Positions 1-8,020 of a stretch of DNA of 64,000 nucleotides are shown here, piece after piece; the first letter of the stretch is position 1; every line of letters begins with the position of its first letter. The notes beneath the pieces were generated by a model. That model worked only from the letters and a program-made list of their open reading frames with translations, did no database searches and was not told where the DNA came from. Source of the DNA: Bacteroides congonensis (GTDB lineage: Bacteria; Bacteroidota; Bacteroidia; Bacteroidales; Bacteroidaceae); the NCBI RefSeq assembly GCF_900130125.1, contig NZ_FQXY01000010.1, forward strand, positions 1,550,001 through 1,614,000, in the 5' to 3' direction. A program made the position numbers and the translations under genes.

Positions 1-388
1 CAGGATGCAGCCTGCTGCCATTGTTGAGGTGGGGCGTCCTTCGGTGACTTCCCTCTACCTGCAATCCGCCAAACCTTCCGCTTCTTATCTCTTCTCTTCC
101 GATCTTTCTGAACTTTTCCTTGATGCGGATACGCCTGTCGATTTTCTCTATCTGAATGATTACCGGAATCCGGAATTGCAGGAAGAAGTTTTCAGGATTT
201 GTGCACGGCGGACTACCTTGAAAAGTGTCTTTGTGATACAGGGAATCTGTTACTCGAAAGAGATGAAAGAGCTGTGGAAACGATTGCAAGAGGACGAGCG
301 GGTAGGGATTACTTTTGACTTATACGACCTCGGTTTGCTCTTTTTTGATAAAACAAAAATAAAACAGCATTATATAGTCAACTTCTGA
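1..388 (+). CDS. C-terminal part of a class I SAM-dependent methyltransferase-like protein (partial)
   Basis: The reading frame is open from the left edge, so the gene begins outside the window; the first ATG in frame (position 5) is probably internal. The visible 128 or so residues end in a beta-rich tail with DLYDLGLLFFDK and KQHYIVNF. From memory, that ending is common in a Bacteroidetes family annotated as O-methyltransferase or class I SAM-dependent methyltransferase. The SAM-binding motif itself would lie mostly upstream and is not visible, so the activity is inferred from the tail only. It is followed 47 bases later by the cobalamin adenosyltransferase gene on the same strand. Confidence 0.6.
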   Translation, partial: RMQPAAIVEVGRPSVTSLYLQSAKPSASYLFSSDLSELFLDADTPVDFLYLNDYRNPELQEEVFRICARRTTLKSVFVIQGICYSKEMKELWKRLQEDERVGITFDLYDLGLLFFDKTKIKQHYIVNF

Positions 389-435
389 TAACCTTTGTAT
401 GTTTACCTTATATAGATGATTAAAAAAAGAAGATT

Positions 436-999
436 ATGAAAAAGAGCCTTGTATATACAAAGACCGGTGATAAGGGCACTACCAGCCTGGTGGGCGGCAG
501 CCGTGTACCGAAAACGCATATCCGCCTGGAAGCCTACGGCACAGTGGACGAATTGAATTCTCATTTGGGATGGCTGCATACCTATCTGTTGGATGAGGCA
601 GACCGTGATTTTATTTTGGGGATTCAGCATAAGCTATTTGCCATTGGTTCGCATCTTGCCACCGATCAGGAAAAAACACAACTGAAAGCTGCCAGTGTCA
701 TCACTTCGGAAGATGTGGAAAGTATCGAACGGGAGATTGACAAACTGGACGAACAGCTGCCGGAACTTTGTGCCTTTATTATTCCGGGCGGAAGTCGCGG
801 AGCGGCTGTCTGCCACGTATGCCGGACGATTTGCCGGAGAGCCGAAAGACGTATTCTTACTTTATCCGAAACTTGTACAATTTCGCCCGAAGTATTAGCT
901 TTTGTCAACAGATTATCAGATTATTTGTTTGTTTTATCCCGAAAAATTAATTTTGATGAACAAAACAACGAAATATTTTGGGATAATAGTTGGAAATGA
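436..999 (+). CDS. Cob(I)alamin adenosyltransferase, PduO type
   Basis: 187 residues, the usual length for the PduO/MMAB family. The N terminus carries the ATP-binding stretch TKTGDKGTTSLVGG (about residues 8-21), followed by RLEAYGTVDELNSHLG, and the C-terminal half has the helical-bundle motif IIPGGSRGAAVCHVCRTICR. The enzyme transfers the adenosyl group of ATP to reduced cobalamin, making adenosylcobalamin. In Bacteroides this serves methylmalonyl-CoA mutase and hence propionate formation; that link is family knowledge, since no mutase gene is in the window. The start is the ATG followed by Lys-Lys-Ser, just after an A-rich leader. The next gene starts 74 bases after the stop and may be co-transcribed. 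Confidence 0.93.
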   Translation: MKKSLVYTKTGDKGTTSLVGGSRVPKTHIRLEAYGTVDELNSHLGWLHTYLLDEADRDFILGIQHKLFAIGSHLATDQEKTQLKAASVITSEDVESIEREIDKLDEQLPELCAFIIPGGSRGAAVCHVCRTICRRAERRILTLSETCTISPEVLAFVNRLSDYLFVLSRKINFDEQNNEIFWDNSWK

Positions 1000-1073
1000 T
1001 AGATTTTATTATACTTTTGCCGAAAAATTAGAAAGCAAGACAAATTTAGTATTCACTTTAAATACTCAAAATT

Positions 1074-1295
1074 ATGTATTGGACATTGGAACTAGCATCA
1101 AAACTGGAAGATGCTCCCTGGCCGGCAACCAAGGACGAATTGATTGATTATGCCATGCGTTCGGGTGCTCCTCTTGAAGTTATTGAAAATCTCCAGGAGA
1201 TGGAAGATGAAGGCGAAATCTATGAAAGTATTGAAGATATTTGGCCGGATTACCCAAGTAAGGAAGATTTTTTCTTTAACGAGGAAGAGTATTGA
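1074..1295 (+). CDS. Small acidic DUF2795-like protein
   Basis: 73 residues, strongly acidic at the C terminus (ending DFFFNEEEY). The middle, WPATKDELIDYAMRSGAP, resembles the DUF2795 family, in which a short helical domain begins with a WPATK-type motif; its function is not known. No signal peptide or membrane segment is visible. The ATG at 1074 leaves no overlap with the upstream cobalamin adenosyltransferase, and a strong hairpin terminator starts 25 bases after the stop, so the gene ends this small rightward unit. Confidence 0.75.
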   Translation: MYWTLELASKLEDAPWPATKDELIDYAMRSGAPLEVIENLQEMEDEGEIYESIEDIWPDYPSKEDFFFNEEEY

Positions 1296-1320
1296 CGTAA
1301 ACAGAGAACTGAACATATAA

Positions 1321-1359
1321 AAATACCCGATAGCTGTACAAAGGCTATCGGGTATTTTT
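1321..1359. terminator. Bidirectional rho-independent terminator
   Basis: A perfect 14-base-pair stem (1321-1334 with 1344-1357) closes a 9-base loop. It has T residues on the right flank and A residues on the left, so it can work on both strands. It separates the rightward DUF2795-like gene from the leftward porin gene. Confidence 0.88.
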
Positions 1360-1375
1360 AATGTTCTATTGTATT

Positions 1376-2563
1376 TTAGAATACTGGCATTTGCCAGATA
1401 AAACCAACAGAAATGCGGTTGGTACTGTAATTCTCCTGTCCCAGCACTTTGGCGCGGGAAGTGAAGTCGTACGAACGCCCTACGTAGGTGACGAAGAAGT
1501 GCAGGTTGGTTTCCATCGGATAAAATTCGACACCTGCGAGATAACCCCAGGAAGTACGGTAGTTTCCTTTTTCGATTCCTTCGGAAGCCTTGGTGACGGA
1601 AGCCGTCTCATACATACCTTTCACAAAGGCGTTCCATTTCGGCAGAAAACGATAGTTGCATTTGGCTACTACGGAAAGATAGCCGGTATCAAAAGCGTTG
1701 TGTCCGCCCGGGCGACCTACGATATTGGTAATGATACCTTTGCGGTCGATATCCTCTTTCGAATACATGAAATCCACAAAAGCGTTCCATTTCCCCAGGT
1801 TCAGTTCGTTTCCTAAAGCATAATAATACATATTATGGCTCTTGGCTTCGTTCATGACGGAAGCCGACCAACGGGTTTTGAATACATTGTTGAAATTACC
1901 GTTCCAGTTCAGAGTATAAACCAATGGCATTTTGCCGGATTTCAGGTCGGGGATATTTCCTTCGGCATCTTCCGTGATTCCGTAGGTGCTGTCGAAAGAA
2001 CCGTTGCGGCTGTTCAGGACTTGCAGGTTGAGCTGTTGGTCGGGAGTGACATTATAGCCTACGTTCAATCCGGTCATAAAGTTACTCATATAATCAATCA
2101 TGTCGCAGTATTGATAGACATCAATCGGGTTGAGGTCGAACTCGAAGCCACCATAAGCGGTACATTGCTTTCCGGCGAAAAGATTGAACTGGTCGTTCAG
2201 CTTGATGCCGATACCTGCGTAGTCGATGGAAGTCGGGAGATTGTCAATCATGCCGTTTGCGTCGTTCGAACGGTTGAGGCGCTGGCGATAGCGGTAAGAG
2301 AGCCAGTTGTTGATGTTTCCTTTCGCTTCGATACGGAGTTGGTGCATGTTGAAGTCACCTTCCTGGAAACCATCCCGGAAATGCGCGTCGAAACTGCCTT
2401 GCATATTCAGGTAAAGATTGAACTTATCCGTTTTCTTCTTTACGTCTGTCAGTTCTTCAAATAAGGGAGTGTTGGGCGAGAATTTGTCTTTCTTCTCTGT
2501 TTTTTGTGCATATACTCCCTGTATGCTGCCCGCCAGGAGCAGCATAAGGACTAATTTTTTCAT
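1376..2563 (-). CDS. Outer-membrane porin-like beta-barrel protein
   Basis: 395 residues starting with a clear signal peptide (MKKLVLMLLLAGSIQGVYAQ, cleavage near residue 19). The rest alternates polar and aromatic residues as in beta-barrels and ends in VGFIWQMPVF with a C-terminal Phe, the usual outer-membrane insertion signal. Repeated phrases such as KWNAFV, and periplasmic-turn spacing typical of the phosphate-selective porin (OprO/P) class, suggest a substrate-selective porin. It begins 15 bases after the ansB stop in the same direction, so dcuB-ansB-porin is probably one transcript. The porin could therefore admit asparagine, aspartate or C4-dicarboxylates to the periplasm; that is inferred from position only. 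Confidence 0.82.
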   Translation of the reverse strand: MKKLVLMLLLAGSIQGVYAQKTEKKDKFSPNTPLFEELTDVKKKTDKFNLYLNMQGSFDAHFRDGFQEGDFNMHQLRIEAKGNINNWLSYRYRQRLNRSNDANGMIDNLPTSIDYAGIGIKLNDQFNLFAGKQCTAYGGFEFDLNPIDVYQYCDMIDYMSNFMTGLNVGYNVTPDQQLNLQVLNSRNGSFDSTYGITEDAEGNIPDLKSGKMPLVYTLNWNGNFNNVFKTRWSASVMNEAKSHNMYYYALGNELNLGKWNAFVDFMYSKEDIDRKGIITNIVGRPGGHNAFDTGYLSVVAKCNYRFLPKWNAFVKGMYETASVTKASEGIEKGNYRTSWGYLAGVEFYPMETNLHFFVTYVGRSYDFTSRAKVLGQENYSTNRISVGFIWQMPVF

Positions 2564-2578
2564 AAGTCGGTCAGGTTT

Positions 2579-3637
2579 TTAGTATTCGTTAAAGTATTGC
2601 TGAATTTGTTTCCAGTCAGTGGTTTTGGTCAATGCGAGCATTAGCAAAACGCGTGATTTTTGCGGATTCAATTCCTGTGAAGCTACGAACTGGTACTTGG
2701 CGTCATCTACTTCTGCGTCAAGGGTGGTCGGTCCGGTAGGTACGCGGGAAGAACGGACAACGAGGATTCCCTTTCTGCGGGCGTCTATCAATGACGGGAA
2801 GATGTTCTTGTGGATATTTCCGTTGCCCACTCCTGCATGGATGATTCCTTTGTAGCCGTTGTTGAGCAGCGGATTCATCATATCGGCTTCAATGTTGGAG
2901 TAACTGTATACGATACCGACTTTAGGCAGTGAAGTGAGGTGAGTTACATCGAATACAGACTGGGTTGTATGTTTTTTGAGAGTCACTTGGTTGTAGAATA
3001 CTTTTCCGTTCAGGACATAACCCAGTGCACCGGAGTTGGGAGCCTGGAAAGTCTGTACGTCGACGGTGTTCATCTTCACTGTGCTTTCTGCTCCGAGGAT
3101 AAGTCCGTTCATGGCAACCAATACGCCTTTGTCTTTGGACTCTTTGGCAGAGGCGGTAACTACGGCATTGTAAAGATTCAACGGGCCGTCAGCACTTAGT
3201 GCGGTGGAAGGACGCATGGCGCCTACCAGTACTACCGGTTTGTCGCTCTTGACGGTCAGGTTCAGGAAGTAAGCCGTTTCTTCCATTGTATCCGTTCCGT
3301 GAGTGATGACGATACCGTCGATATCCGGCCGCTTCAACAGTTCATTGATTTTCTTGGCGAGTGTCAGCCATACTTCATCGTTCATGTCCTGTGAGCCGAT
3401 TCTTACAATCTGCTCGCCTGTCACGTTGGCGATGTCCTTAATTTCGGGAACAGCATCGAGCAATGCGCCGATGGCAACCTGCCCTGCCGTGTAACTGGTT
3501 CCGGTGGCAGAGCTTCCCGTGCCGGCAATGGTTCCTCCGGTGGCAAGAATATGAATATTCGGTTTTGCGGCAAATGCCATTGTTACGGTAAGTAGCAGTG
3601 CTGATACTACCAGACCAAATCTCTTGAATTGTTTCAT
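2579..3637 (-). CDS. ansB: Periplasmic type II L-asparaginase
   Basis: 352 residues with a signal peptide of about 23 residues. The two active-site motifs are intact: ATGGTIAGTG, with the nucleophile Thr36 (equivalent to Thr12 of mature E. coli AnsB), and ITHGTDTMEETAYFL, with the Thr115-Asp116 pair and downstream VVLVGAMRP. It hydrolyses L-asparagine to aspartate and ammonia. The export signal points to the type II (periplasmic) class. It lies between dcuB (31 bases upstream) and a porin gene, so aspartate made in the periplasm can be imported by DcuB and passed to AspA, encoded divergently. Confidence 0.95.
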   Translation of the reverse strand: MKQFKRFGLVVSALLLTVTMAFAAKPNIHILATGGTIAGTGSSATGTSYTAGQVAIGALLDAVPEIKDIANVTGEQIVRIGSQDMNDEVWLTLAKKINELLKRPDIDGIVITHGTDTMEETAYFLNLTVKSDKPVVLVGAMRPSTALSADGPLNLYNAVVTASAKESKDKGVLVAMNGLILGAESTVKMNTVDVQTFQAPNSGALGYVLNGKVFYNQVTLKKHTTQSVFDVTHLTSLPKVGIVYSYSNIEADMMNPLLNNGYKGIIHAGVGNGNIHKNIFPSLIDARRKGILVVRSSRVPTGPTTLDAEVDDAKYQFVASQELNPQKSRVLLMLALTKTTDWKQIQQYFNEY

Positions 3638-3668
3638 AACTGAATGAAGTTTAGGTTAATAATATATA

Positions 3669-4979
3669 TTAGAATATTTGTATAAAAAGCAGTCCCAACC
3701 CGATTGCGACGGCTGTCGATACCAGTCCGGGCATCATGAACGAATGATTCAACACATATCTGCCGATTTTTGTTGTCCCCGTCCGGTCAAAATTGATGGC
3801 GGCTACCACGGTGGGGTAGTTCGGAATAAAGAAATATCCGTTTACGGCGGGGAACAGGGCAATCAGCATATATGGGGAGATACCCAGCGCAATGCCCAGC
3901 GGTACGAGTGCCCGCACGGTGGCTGCCTGGCTATATAGCAGGATAGACATCACGAACAGCGCGATTCCGAAAAGCCATGGCATTTGACGTACGATGCCCT
4001 CAATGGAGAAAGTAAGCTGCGCCATATTTCCCTGAAGGAAGGTATCGCCCATCCAGGCAATACCGAAGATAGCGATAACCGCTTGCATCCCGGCCGGGAA
4101 TACAGAACCTTGCGTTGCTTTGATTCCGTCTGTCTTTGTCACTAATAAGATGATGGCTGCTGCCGATAACATGACAATTTCGATGATGGACGACATGCCC
4201 AATGTAACAATTTCGCCGTCGATAAGGAAGGACGGGCGCATCCCTTCGAAAGAGCCGAAGAGTACGATAAAGGCAGTTGCCAATATAAAGATGATGACGG
4301 AAATCATGGCTGAACGTTTGTTCTTGACATCTTTAATCTCCACTTTCTTATCATTGAAAAGTCCTTCTTTCAGCCGTTTCTGATATTCGGGGTCTTCTAT
4401 CAGGTCTTTGCCGACCTTCATGGAGAATAAAGCGCCTACCAGTACACCGACGATAGTCGCAGGAATCGTAATTTTAAGAATATCGAAGAGGGTGATATCA
4501 AATCCTGCCAACAATCCGAGCAGGGCGACAGTAGCGGCGGAGATAGGACTTGCCGTGATGGCTTGCTGGGAAGCGATGACCGCAATGCCGAGCGGACGTT
4601 CCGGGCGGATTTTTGTTTCGGTGGCGACTTCCGCTATCACGGGCAATACGGAATAAGCCACGTGTCCCGTTCCGGCAACGAACGTAAACAGGTAAGTAAC
4701 CAACGGGCTTAACAGGGTGACATGTGACGGATTTTTGCGTAGCAAATGTTCTGCCAGCTTTACCATGTAGTCAAGCCCGCCGGCAGCTTGCATACAAGCG
4801 GCTGCCGAGATGACGGCGGCAATCATCAGCATGACGTCGATAGGCGGGGCGGTGGGCTGTAAACCAAAAACGAACGTGAGTATCGCCAATCCAACGCCTC
4901 CCATAACGCCAAGACCGATGCCTCCCAGGCGTGCGCCAATAATAATGGCAGTCAGAACAAATGCTAATTGTAATATCAT
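3669..4979 (-). CDS. dcuB: Anaerobic C4-dicarboxylate antiporter, DcuA/DcuB family
   Basis: 436 residues with about ten to twelve hydrophobic segments and a central charged loop (roughly residues 190-215, KRLKEGLFNDKKVEIKDVKN). The N-terminal segment GARLGGIGLGVMGGVGL and the inner motif FTFVAGTGHVAYSVLPVI are characteristic of the Dcu family. Members exchange aspartate, fumarate or malate for succinate across the inner membrane under anaerobic conditions. It is first in a leftward unit with ansB and a porin, and divergent from aspA. That arrangement fits uptake of aspartate and export of succinate in fumarate respiration. DcuA and DcuB cannot be told apart by eye. Confidence 0.92.
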   Translation of the reverse strand: MILQLAFVLTAIIIGARLGGIGLGVMGGVGLAILTFVFGLQPTAPPIDVMLMIAAVISAAACMQAAGGLDYMVKLAEHLLRKNPSHVTLLSPLVTYLFTFVAGTGHVAYSVLPVIAEVATETKIRPERPLGIAVIASQQAITASPISAATVALLGLLAGFDITLFDILKITIPATIVGVLVGALFSMKVGKDLIEDPEYQKRLKEGLFNDKKVEIKDVKNKRSAMISVIIFILATAFIVLFGSFEGMRPSFLIDGEIVTLGMSSIIEIVMLSAAAIILLVTKTDGIKATQGSVFPAGMQAVIAIFGIAWMGDTFLQGNMAQLTFSIEGIVRQMPWLFGIALFVMSILLYSQAATVRALVPLGIALGISPYMLIALFPAVNGYFFIPNYPTVVAAINFDRTGTTKIGRYVLNHSFMMPGLVSTAVAIGLGLLFIQIF

Positions 4980-5007
4980 AGGTTGTTTCTTATTTTAAGT
5001 TTAAACA

Positions 5008-5015
5008 CAAAGATA
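5008..5015 (-). promoter_or_regulatory. Candidate -7 box for dcuB
   Basis: On the minus strand the sequence reads TATCTTTG, a full match to the Bacteroides -7 consensus TAnnTTTG, 28 bases upstream of the dcuB start. A good -33 TTTG is not present at the right distance, so the promoter is only moderately supported. Confidence 0.5.
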
Positions 5016-5160
5016 AGTGTTTTCGTTCTTTGTATTTTCTTTTTCTTGTATTAACAACAAAAAACTTATTGAATAGTTTTTGCATATTTATAAAAACAAT
5101 AACCTTCTTGGTTGGTTATATAAGTACTAACTAAAATGTTATTGTTATAAAACAACCGAT

Positions 5161-6594
5161 ATGGAACAGAATTTATCAAAAAAAACTCGTACAGAGAGCG
5201 ACTTGATAGGAAGTCGTGAAGTGCCTGAGAGCGCATTGTATGGAGTACAGACACTCCGTGGTATTGAAAACTTTCGCATCAGCAAGTTTCATTTGAATGA
5301 GTATCCTTTATTTATTCAGGCATTGGCCATCACGAAAATGGGGGCTGCCATCGCCAATCGTGAACTGGATTTGCTGACCGAGGAACAGACAGACGCTATC
5401 TTGAAAGCTTGTAAGGAAATCCTTGAAGGGAAACATCACGAACAATTTCCTGTCGACATGATTCAGGGCGGAGCCGGAACCACGACGAACATGAACGCCA
5501 ATGAAGTAATAGCCAACCGTGCGTTGGAATTGTTGGGACATCAGCGTGGCGAATACCAGTATTGTTCTCCCAACGACCATGTGAACCGTTCGCAGTCCAC
5601 CAATGACGCGTATCCTACCGCTATTCACATAGGTTTATATTATACTCACCTGAAACTGGTGAAACATTTTGTCGAGTTGATAGAATCTTTCCGCAAGAAA
5701 GGAAAAGAGTTTGCGCATGTGATTAAGATGGGGCGTACCCAGTTGGAAGACGCTGTGCCGATGACCCTCGGACAGACATTCAACGGATTTGCAAGCATCC
5801 TGGAACATGAAGTGAAGAACCTCGACTTTGCCGCACAGGATTTTCTGACGGTCAATATGGGAGCAACTGCTATCGGAACCGGTATCACTGCCGAACCGGG
5901 CTATGCCGAAAAGTGTATCGCCGCTTTGCGCAAAATCACCGGACTGGATATAAAACTCGCGGATGACCTGATAGGAGCTACTTCGGATACTTCCTGCATG
6001 GTAGGGTATTCGGCTGCCATGAGACGTGTGGCTGTCAAGATGAATAAGATATGTAATGATTTGCGGCTGTTGGCCTCCGGCCCCCGTTGCGGATTGGGAG
6101 AGATTAACTTGCCGGCTATGCAACCGGGTTCTTCCATCATGCCGGGAAAAGTAAATCCGGTGATTCCCGAAGTCATGAACCAGATAGCCTATAAGGTGAT
6201 AGGAAACGACCTCTGCGTAGCGATGAGCGGCGAAGCCGCCCAAATGGAACTGAATGCAATGGAACCGGTGATGGCGCAATGCTGTTTCGAATCGGCCGAC
6301 TTGTTCATGAATGGTTTTGATACCTTGCGTACCTTGTGTGTGGACGGTATCACGGCAAATGAAGAAAAATGCCGTCGGGACGTACACGACAGCATCGGAG
6401 TAGTGACAGCCTTGAATCCGGTAATCGGATATAAGAACTCTACGAAGATTGCCAAAGAAGCGTTAGAGACAGGAAAGGGAGTTTATGAACTTGTACTGGA
6501 ACATAATATCCTTTCCAAAGAAGATTTGGATACCATTCTGAAACCGGAGAATATGATAAAACCGGTGAAGTTGGACATTCATCCGAATAGTTGA
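5161..6594 (+). CDS. aspA: Aspartate ammonia-lyase (aspartase)
   Basis: 477 residues, the usual length. The fumarase/aspartase signature GSSIMPGKVNP lies at about residues 323-333. Earlier motifs GGAGTTTNMNANEVIANRA and SPNDHVNRSQSTNDAYPTA match the substrate-binding regions of aspartases rather than fumarases. It deaminates L-aspartate to fumarate and ammonium in the cytoplasm. It is divergent from dcuB-ansB-porin with a 181-base AT-rich gap, which suggests shared control. The fumarate would feed fumarate reductase, a main electron sink of Bacteroides (family knowledge). A hairpin terminator follows. Confidence 0.96.
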   Translation: MEQNLSKKTRTESDLIGSREVPESALYGVQTLRGIENFRISKFHLNEYPLFIQALAITKMGAAIANRELDLLTEEQTDAILKACKEILEGKHHEQFPVDMIQGGAGTTTNMNANEVIANRALELLGHQRGEYQYCSPNDHVNRSQSTNDAYPTAIHIGLYYTHLKLVKHFVELIESFRKKGKEFAHVIKMGRTQLEDAVPMTLGQTFNGFASILEHEVKNLDFAAQDFLTVNMGATAIGTGITAEPGYAEKCIAALRKITGLDIKLADDLIGATSDTSCMVGYSAAMRRVAVKMNKICNDLRLLASGPRCGLGEINLPAMQPGSSIMPGKVNPVIPEVMNQIAYKVIGNDLCVAMSGEAAQMELNAMEPVMAQCCFESADLFMNGFDTLRTLCVDGITANEEKCRRDVHDSIGVVTALNPVIGYKNSTKIAKEALETGKGVYELVLEHNILSKEDLDTILKPENMIKPVKLDIHPNS

Positions 6595-6630
6595 TTGATG
6601 TTATAGTAAGTGGAAATAGAATCAATAGGG

Positions 6631-6668
6631 AAATTGCCGGAGTGGATTCATATCTGCTCCGGCGATTT
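6631..6668 (+). terminator. Probable rho-independent terminator of aspA
   Basis: A 12-base-pair stem (6631-6642 with 6657-6668, one G-T pair) with a 14-base loop, flanked by T residues, begins 36 bases after the aspA stop codon. Confidence 0.72.
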
Positions 6669-6749
6669 TACTTATTATATCTTTTGTTTCGTGCGGGAAT
6701 AATTGCTAACTTATCCGGTCATACGGTCTAATCACTTGTTTCCTGCCTT

Positions 6750-6907
6750 GAAACTCCAGTTTCAGCGGTCGAAACTTTAGTTCCTACGGCAGGAAACTTT
6801 AGTTTCATACGCTTGGAACTATAGTTTCAGCGGCTTGAAACTAAATGTTTCATTACTTGAAACACTTCGTTTCAAGGCATGAAACACTTTGTTTCACTAC
6901 ATGAAAC
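6750..6907. repeat. Tandem array of GAAAC-N4/5-GTTTC palindromes
   Basis: Seven short palindromes follow one another, separated by spacers of 7 to 9 bases: 6750-6763, 6771-6784, 6793-6806, 6815-6828, 6837-6851, 6859-6873 and 6881-6895, then a half unit GAAAC at 6903-6907. The first four have the 14-base form GAAACTTTAGTTTC with small changes; the last three are 15 bases with GAAACACTTNGTTTC or a variant. The spacers share short words such as CGGC and TTG before the unit. The function is unknown. Confidence 0.9.
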
Positions 6908-6963
6908 AGAAATAGCCTCTGGCTGTCTGATTATGTTTGCAGTAGACTTTATCTAAATTGGGC

Positions 6964-7060
6964 GGTGATAGGTGATAGATTCGGTGATAGGTTGCCAACA
7001 ACCTATCACCGCTCTAAAAGTACGATGAATAAAGGGCTTGTGGAGCATGGTGATAGGTTG
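6964..7060. repeat. GGTGATAGG repeat cluster with a strong hairpin
   Basis: The word GGTGATAGG occurs at 6964-6972, within 6983-6994 and at 7049-7060, the last two as GGTGATAGGTTG. The copy at 6982-6994 is followed by its exact inverted copy at 6999-7011, forming a perfect 13-base-pair stem with a four-base loop. There is no T-run after it, so it is not a typical terminator. Confidence 0.85.
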
Positions 7061-7282
7061 AAAGAGGATTTTCATTTTTTATATAGGAGAGAGTGGTCGG
7101 ATAATACAGAACTTTCGGCATAGAACGGAACGGCTTCAATTGAATTGCAGTGTCTCTTTGACAAAGAAGATGGCTTTACGCATATCACCTTCGCATTTAT
7201 CTACAATTGTACGTATATTTGCAAAGCGAGGGGCATACTTGGATGAACTACAACGACTTTGAGCGAACAAAAAACCGATAAA

Positions 7283-7314
7283 TTGTGTTTATTTATTCTA
7301 ATTATATATCTTTG
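7283..7314 (+). promoter_or_regulatory. Bacteroides-type promoter of the outer-membrane barrel gene
   Basis: TTG at 7283-7285 and the -7 box TATCTTTG at 7307-7314 are about 21 bases apart. They match the Bacteroides vegetative promoter pattern and lie 26 bases before the start codon at 7340. Confidence 0.7.
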
Positions 7315-7339
7315 TCCCGAATTATAAACACGTAAATTT

Positions 7340-7930
7340 ATGAAAAAGATTTTTGGTGCTTTAATGATTGCTGTATGCATTGGTATGGCAATGCCTGCTC
7401 AGGCGCAAATACACTTTGGTGTAAAGGGAGGTTTGAACTTGTCAAAAGCAAGTTTCTCTAATGTGAGCGAAAACTTTAAGAAGGATAACTTTACCGGTTT
7501 CTTTATCGGACCGATGGCTGAGTTTAATATTCCAATCGTAGGATTGGGGGTAGATGCTTCCCTGCTTTTTGCCCAAAGAGGTATAAAAGTGTCTGAGGGG
7601 AATGATGAATACACAGTCAAGCAAAACGGTCTTGATATTCCGGTCAACTTGAAGTATAACATCGGTTTGGGAAGTCTGTTGGGACTTTATATTGCTGCCG
7701 GCCCTGATTTTTATTTCGATTTTGCGGGAAATAAAACGATTGAAGGCGTAAAAACCGACAAGAAGAAAGCCGAAGTCGGTATTAACGTTGGCGCGGGTGT
7801 GAAATTGCTCAATCATTTGCAGGTTGGTGCCAATTATAACATCCCGTTGGGTGACACTGCCAAGCTTGAAGGAATAGACGGTTCATACAAAACCAAGACT
7901 TGGCAAGTATCCGTTGCTTATATTTTCTAA
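7340..7930 (+). CDS. Small outer-membrane beta-barrel protein (porin-family OMP)
   Basis: 196 residues. A signal peptide (MKKIFGALMIAVCIGMAMPAQA, cleavage near residue 22) is followed by IHFGVKGGLNLSK, the typical first strand of the OmpA/OmpX-like outer-membrane barrel domain found in many Bacteroidetes proteins. Alternating strands run to the terminal KTWQVSVAYIF with a C-terminal Phe. The size suits an eight- to ten-strand barrel. No ligand can be inferred. It has its own promoter and is followed by a terminator, so it is likely a single-gene transcript. Confidence 0.85.
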   Translation: MKKIFGALMIAVCIGMAMPAQAQIHFGVKGGLNLSKASFSNVSENFKKDNFTGFFIGPMAEFNIPIVGLGVDASLLFAQRGIKVSEGNDEYTVKQNGLDIPVNLKYNIGLGSLLGLYIAAGPDFYFDFAGNKTIEGVKTDKKKAEVGINVGAGVKLLNHLQVGANYNIPLGDTAKLEGIDGSYKTKTWQVSVAYIF

Positions 7931-7950
7931 AAGATTAAGTTTTATATAAA

Positions 7951-7983
7951 AGGATGTCTTTGTTAAAGAGACATCCTTTCTTG
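7951..7983 (+). terminator. Rho-independent terminator
   Basis: A 9-base-pair stem AGGATGTCT / AGACATCCT (7951-7959 with 7969-7977) is followed by TTTCTT, 21 bases after the stop codon of the barrel gene. Confidence 0.78.
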
Positions 7984-8020
7984 ATTGATTTTTTAATAAT
8001 TCGGCATTAATTATTATATA

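Larger units (their letters stand above)
6595..7339. other. 745-base gene-free region with inverted repeats
   Basis: No convincing gene is present on either strand. The left part holds the aspA terminator. The middle holds an array of GAAAC...GTTTC palindromes (6750-6907) and a GGTGATAGGTTG repeat cluster (6964-7060). The right part (about 7140-7290) contains a start-less minus-strand frame that could be a gene remnant, then the promoter of the next gene. Confidence 0.8.

Noticed and set aside
1835..2464. Plus-strand frame of 209 codons opposite the porin gene
   Set aside because: It lies fully within the porin gene, which has a signal peptide and barrel features; the plus frame looks like a shadow.
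6750..6907. A CRISPR array
   Set aside because: The units are short palindromes with spacers of only 7-9 bases that are partly alike, and no cas gene is in the window.
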